The translations under genes and the position numbers were made by a program. A stretch of DNA of 7,444 bases from Actinomycetota bacterium (GTDB taxonomy: Bacteria > Actinomycetota > Thermoleophilia > Solirubrobacterales > 70-9). Below the pieces are notes generated by a model, which saw only the letters and a list, made by a program, of their open reading frames with translations, was not told the DNA's origin and ran no database searches. Location: assembly GCA_018268695.1 (NCBI GenBank), contig JAFDWD010001015.1:1-7444 (forward strand), given 5' to 3'. This document shows, piece by piece, positions 5,070 to 7,444 of this stretch. How positions within the stretch are numbered: position 1 is the stretch's first letter; the number at the start of each line of letters is the position of its first letter.

Positions 5070-6220
5070 GCGCGGGGGAGATCGAGCGCGTCGGCGTTCT
5101 CGGCGCCGGGACGATGGGAGCGGGGATCGCGCAGCTCTGCGCCCGCGCCGGGATCGAGACGCTGCTCTGCGACGCGAACCCCGACGCGCTGGCGACGGGG
5201 CTCGGGCGGATCGAGAAGTCGCTCGCCCGCGCGGTCGAGCGCGGCAAAAGCACCGAGGCCGAGGCGGCGGAGGTCCGCGGCCGGGTGCGCCCGGTGGGCT
5301 CGGTCGAGGAGCTCGCCGGGGTCGAGCTGGCGATCGAGGTGGTGCCGGAGATCGTCGACCTGAAGGCGAAGCTCTTGGCCGACCTGGCGGAGCTGCCCGG
5401 TGAGCCGATCCTCGCCTCGAACACCTCTTCGATCTCGATCGCCACTCTGGCCGAGCGCAGCGGCGCGCCCGAGCGCGTCCTCGGCCTGCACTTCTTCAAC
5501 CCGCCGACCGCGATGCCGCTGGTCGAGCTGGTCGCCACCCCGCGCACCGACCGCGAGGCGGTCGGCCGCGCCCGTGGCCTCGCCGAGCGCCTCGGCAAGC
5601 AGGTCGTCGACGTCCTCGACGGGCCCGGCTTCCTCGTCAACCGCTGCGCCCGCCCGTTCTACGCGGAGTCCCTACGGATGGTCGAGGACGGCTTCGCCGA
5701 GCCCTGGGAGATCGACCGCGTCTGCGTCGAGACGGGCGGCTTCCCGCTCGGGCCGTTCGAGCTGATGGACGTGGTCGGCGTCGACGTCGGCCTCGCCGTC
5801 ACCAAGTCGATGTGGGAGCAGTCCTTCGGCGAGCCCCGCTGGCGCCCGAGCCCGATCCAGGTGTCCCAGGTCGCCGCCGGCCGCCTCGGTCGCAAGACCG
5901 GCGGCGGCTTCTACGACGACGGCGCGTCATGGCGCTCGATGCCCGCCGCCGAGCCCGACCGCGCCGCGATCATCCTCGACCGCATCGTCGCCAACCTCGT
6001 CAACGAGGCGGCCTTCGCCCTGCAGGCCGGCATCTCCACCCCGGCCGACCTGGAGCGGGCGATGGTCGTCGGCCTCAACCACCCGAAGGGCCCCGAAGCC
6101 TGGGAGCGCGAATGGACCCGCGAGCGCATCGTCGCGATCCTCGACGGCCTCTGGGACACCGAGCACGACCCGCGCTACCGCGTCTGCCCCCGCCTCCGCC
6201 GCCCCAGTAGCGCACCCTGA
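5066..6220 (+). CDS. 3-hydroxyacyl-CoA dehydrogenase with two C-terminal 3HCDH domains (PaaH/FadB2-like)
   Basis: A 384-residue NAD-dependent enzyme that oxidises 3-hydroxyacyl-CoA to 3-oxoacyl-CoA. The Rossmann domain starts with VGVLGAGTMGAGIAQ (9-23), with an acidic Asp36 after the second strand. EVVPE (91-95) and ASNTSSISI (117-125) follow; a Ser in SNTSS, His142 in GLHFFNP, Glu154 and Asn192 in GPGFLVNR match the known active-site set. The first C-terminal 3HCDH domain runs about 187-283 and ends with GRKTGGGFYDD; a second, half-size copy at about 300-380 (VVGLNHPKGP, then DPRYR) is the arrangement seen in PaaH-like proteins, longer than the single-domain HBD type of about 285 residues. 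The GTG start is chosen because it overlaps the previous stop (GTGA) and lies just before the Rossmann motif. It is the last gene of the operon and links it to CoA-thioester beta-oxidation chemistry. The final residues (RRPSSAP) look like an unstructured tail. Confidence 0.93.
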   Translation: MSAGEIERVGVLGAGTMGAGIAQLCARAGIETLLCDANPDALATGLGRIEKSLARAVERGKSTEAEAAEVRGRVRPVGSVEELAGVELAIEVVPEIVDLKAKLLADLAELPGEPILASNTSSISIATLAERSGAPERVLGLHFFNPPTAMPLVELVATPRTDREAVGRARGLAERLGKQVVDVLDGPGFLVNRCARPFYAESLRMVEDGFAEPWEIDRVCVETGGFPLGPFELMDVVGVDVGLAVTKSMWEQSFGEPRWRPSPIQVSQVAAGRLGRKTGGGFYDDGASWRSMPAAEPDRAAIILDRIVANLVNEAAFALQAGISTPADLERAMVVGLNHPKGPEAWEREWTRERIVAILDGLWDTEHDPRYRVCPRLRRPSSAP

Positions 6221-6230
6221 AACCCCTGCA

Positions 6231-6273
6231 ACCCTGCACGCTTGTCTCGCATAGCGAGACAAGCGTGCAGGGT
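6231..6273. terminator. Perfect 20-bp stem with 3-nt loop, probable bidirectional terminator
   Basis: Bases 6231-6250 and 6254-6273 are exact reverse complements across the loop ATA (6251-6253). The hairpin sits in the 74-bp gap between the stop of the 3-hydroxyacyl-CoA dehydrogenase (6220) and that of the convergent amidase (6297-6295), so it would serve both transcripts. Neither side has a U-tract (GCGGAAACG on the plus side, TGCAGGGG on the minus side), so it is not a canonical intrinsic terminator; U-less hairpins are common in high-GC actinobacteria. A second CCCTGCA at 6224-6230 repeats the stem base (6232-6238). Confidence 0.75.
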
Positions 6274-6294
6274 GCGGAAACGCGACGGGCGGAG

Positions 6295-7444
6295 TTACGC
6301 GACGGGGGCGGGACGGAAGCCGCCGAGGGCGGCCTCGACGCGGCGGGCGGCGGCGAGGGCGATGTCGTCGCGGAAGGGGTTGGCGACGATCTGGACGCCG
6401 AGGGGGAGGCCGCCTTCGTCGCCCGCCGGGACGACCGCCACCGGGAGGCCGGCGACGCTGTAGGTCGAGGCGTAGTTCAGCCAGCTGTAGCCCTCGGCCT
6501 TGGCGCCCTCGCCTTCGGCCGGCGCCTGGTTGTGGAGCGGGGCGGGGCCGGGGGCGACCGGGCAGACGACGATGTCGTACGGCGCGATGTGGGCGCGGAT
6601 CGCGGCACGGAGGGCGAAGAGCCGGGCCATGTGGGCCTCGAAGGCGAGGGCGCTCGGGACCTCGCTCGGCAGGACGTTGTCGAGGAAGTTCTGGAAGCGG
6701 GCGGTGTGGGGACCGTCGCCGGCGACCTGCTTGATGTGGGCGCCGCCGTCGGCGCCGAACGCGCCGAAGACGACGTCGTTGGCCTCCTCGGCGGGCGGCG
6801 CGGCGATCTCCTCGGCGTCGCCGATCGCGGCCGCGGCCGCGCGCACCGCCGCCACCGTGGCCGCGGTCGGCACCGCGTGCGGGTCCTCGACGTAGAAGCC
6901 GACCCGGAGCGTCGCGTCGCTCGGGCCGAAGCTCGGCACCGGGACCGGCGGCGCCAGCGGATCGATCTCGTCGGCGCCTGCGATCACGCCCATCAGCAGC
7001 TCGAGGTCCTCGACGTAGCGCCCCATCGGCCCGATGCAGCTGAGGTCGAACATGCCGGTCGCGCGGGTCGAGGGCCAGAGGCCGGTCTCGGGGACCCGTC
7101 CGGTGGTGGGCCGGAGGCCGACGCCGCCGCAGTAGTGGGTCGGCAGGCGGATCGAGCAGCCACCGTCGACGCCGATCCCGACCAGGGAGGCATCGGCGCC
7201 CATCAGCGCGCCCTCGCCGCCGGAGGAGCCGCCCGGCGTGCGCGCCTTGTCGTGCGGGTTGTCGGTGCGGCCGAAGAGGGCGTTGTCGGTCTCCGCGTCG
7301 GAGGAGCACTCGGGGACGTTGGACTTGGCGACGACGATCGCCCCCGCCGCGCGCAGGCGCGCCACGACGTTGCTGTCCGCGGTGGCGACCCGGTCGCGCT
7401 CGGCGACGACGCCCGCGGTGGTCGTCCAACCCTCGACGTCGACC
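6295..7444 (-). CDS. Amidase signature family enzyme, N-terminus beyond the window edge
   Basis: The visible 382 codons read to a TAA at 6297-6295; the start is past the right edge, and the frame is open to base 7444, so an internal GTG at 7365 is not the start. The protein enters with VDVEGWTTTAG, the stretch that normally follows the catalytic Lys (KD motif), so that Lys is just outside the window. The Gly/Ser-rich signature follows: TPGGSSGGEGAL holds the cis-Ser bridge, and GVDGGCSIRLP holds the nucleophilic Ser (codon 7155-7153), then CGGVGLRPT. Family members hydrolyse amides through a Ser-cisSer-Lys triad, as in fatty acid amide hydrolase and bacterial amidases; the Gly/Ser block looks closest to the FAAH-like wording (GGEGAL). 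The residue before the nucleophile is Cys instead of the usual Gly. The C-terminus is complete (SVAGLPVAVVPAG, then GLPLGVQIVANPFRDD). It is convergent with the operon, so probably a separate unit; the substrate is unknown. Confidence 0.92.
   Translation of the reverse strand, partial: VDVEGWTTTAGVVAERDRVATADSNVVARLRAAGAIVVAKSNVPECSSDAETDNALFGRTDNPHDKARTPGGSSGGEGALMGADASLVGIGVDGGCSIRLPTHYCGGVGLRPTTGRVPETGLWPSTRATGMFDLSCIGPMGRYVEDLELLMGVIAGADEIDPLAPPVPVPSFGPSDATLRVGFYVEDPHAVPTAATVAAVRAAAAAIGDAEEIAAPPAEEANDVVFGAFGADGGAHIKQVAGDGPHTARFQNFLDNVLPSEVPSALAFEAHMARLFALRAAIRAHIAPYDIVVCPVAPGPAPLHNQAPAEGEGAKAEGYSWLNYASTYSVAGLPVAVVPAGDEGGLPLGVQIVANPFRDDIALAAARRVEAALGGFRPAPVA

Noticed and set aside
7363..7365. 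GTG as the amidase start
   Set aside because: The frame is open to the window edge and the 26 codons upstream match the conserved family stretch VDVEGWTTTAG, so the gene begins further out.
5927..7429. 500-codon minus-strand frame overlapping the amidase and the end of the CoA dehydrogenase
   Set aside because: It is a shadow of the amidase in another frame, very rich in Arg and Gly; it also crosses the perfect hairpin between the genes.

Overview
The window is very GC-rich, densely coded bacterial DNA with mostly G/C third codon positions, overlapping genes and U-poor transcription stops. This suggests a high-GC actinobacterium. The gene mix and protein style would fit Thermoleophilia/Solirubrobacterales, but that placement is inference and no marker gene is present. 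I see no tRNA, rRNA, CRISPR array, insertion sequence or phage gene.

Layout. (1) At the left edge on the minus strand is a type II toxin-antitoxin pair: a complete ribbon-helix-helix antitoxin (46-273) and the first 16 codons of a PIN-domain toxin (1-49), joined by a GTGA overlap. A palindrome overlapping a -10 box lies directly before the antitoxin start. (2) Upstream of it on the same strand is a berberine-bridge-type FAD oxidoreductase (303-1748). (3) An 84-bp divergent intergenic region (1749-1832) carries an inverted repeat and candidate promoters for both directions. (4) On the plus strand, five genes lie almost without gaps from 1833 to 6220: a phytoene-desaturase/PYROXD2-like FAD oxidoreductase, a short-chain dehydrogenase, a carboxymuconolactone-decarboxylase-family protein, an SRPBCC (START-like) protein and a 3-hydroxyacyl-CoA dehydrogenase. 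The junctions TGATG, a 14-bp gap with a ribosome binding site, TGATG and GTGA imply one translationally coupled operon. (5) A perfect 20-bp stem with a 3-nt loop separates the operon from (6) a convergent amidase-signature enzyme (6295 to the right edge), whose N-terminus lies outside the window.

How the genes may work together. The operon encodes two pyridine-nucleotide dehydrogenases (SDR and 3-hydroxyacyl-CoA dehydrogenase), a flavin-dependent dehydrogenase or desaturase, a PcaC-like cofactor-free ring-cleavage or decarboxylation protein, and a small ligand-binding or cyclase-like protein. This resembles part of a catabolic route that oxidises a cyclic or lipid-like carbon skeleton and passes it to beta-oxidation. 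A second flavoenzyme transcribed divergently may be co-regulated. No CoA ligase, enoyl-CoA hydratase, thiolase, transporter or regulator is in the window, so the substrate cannot be named. The most notable candidates are this unassigned five-gene operon with its divergent flavoenzyme, the apparently leaderless toxin-antitoxin promoter, and the long perfect hairpin between the convergent genes.
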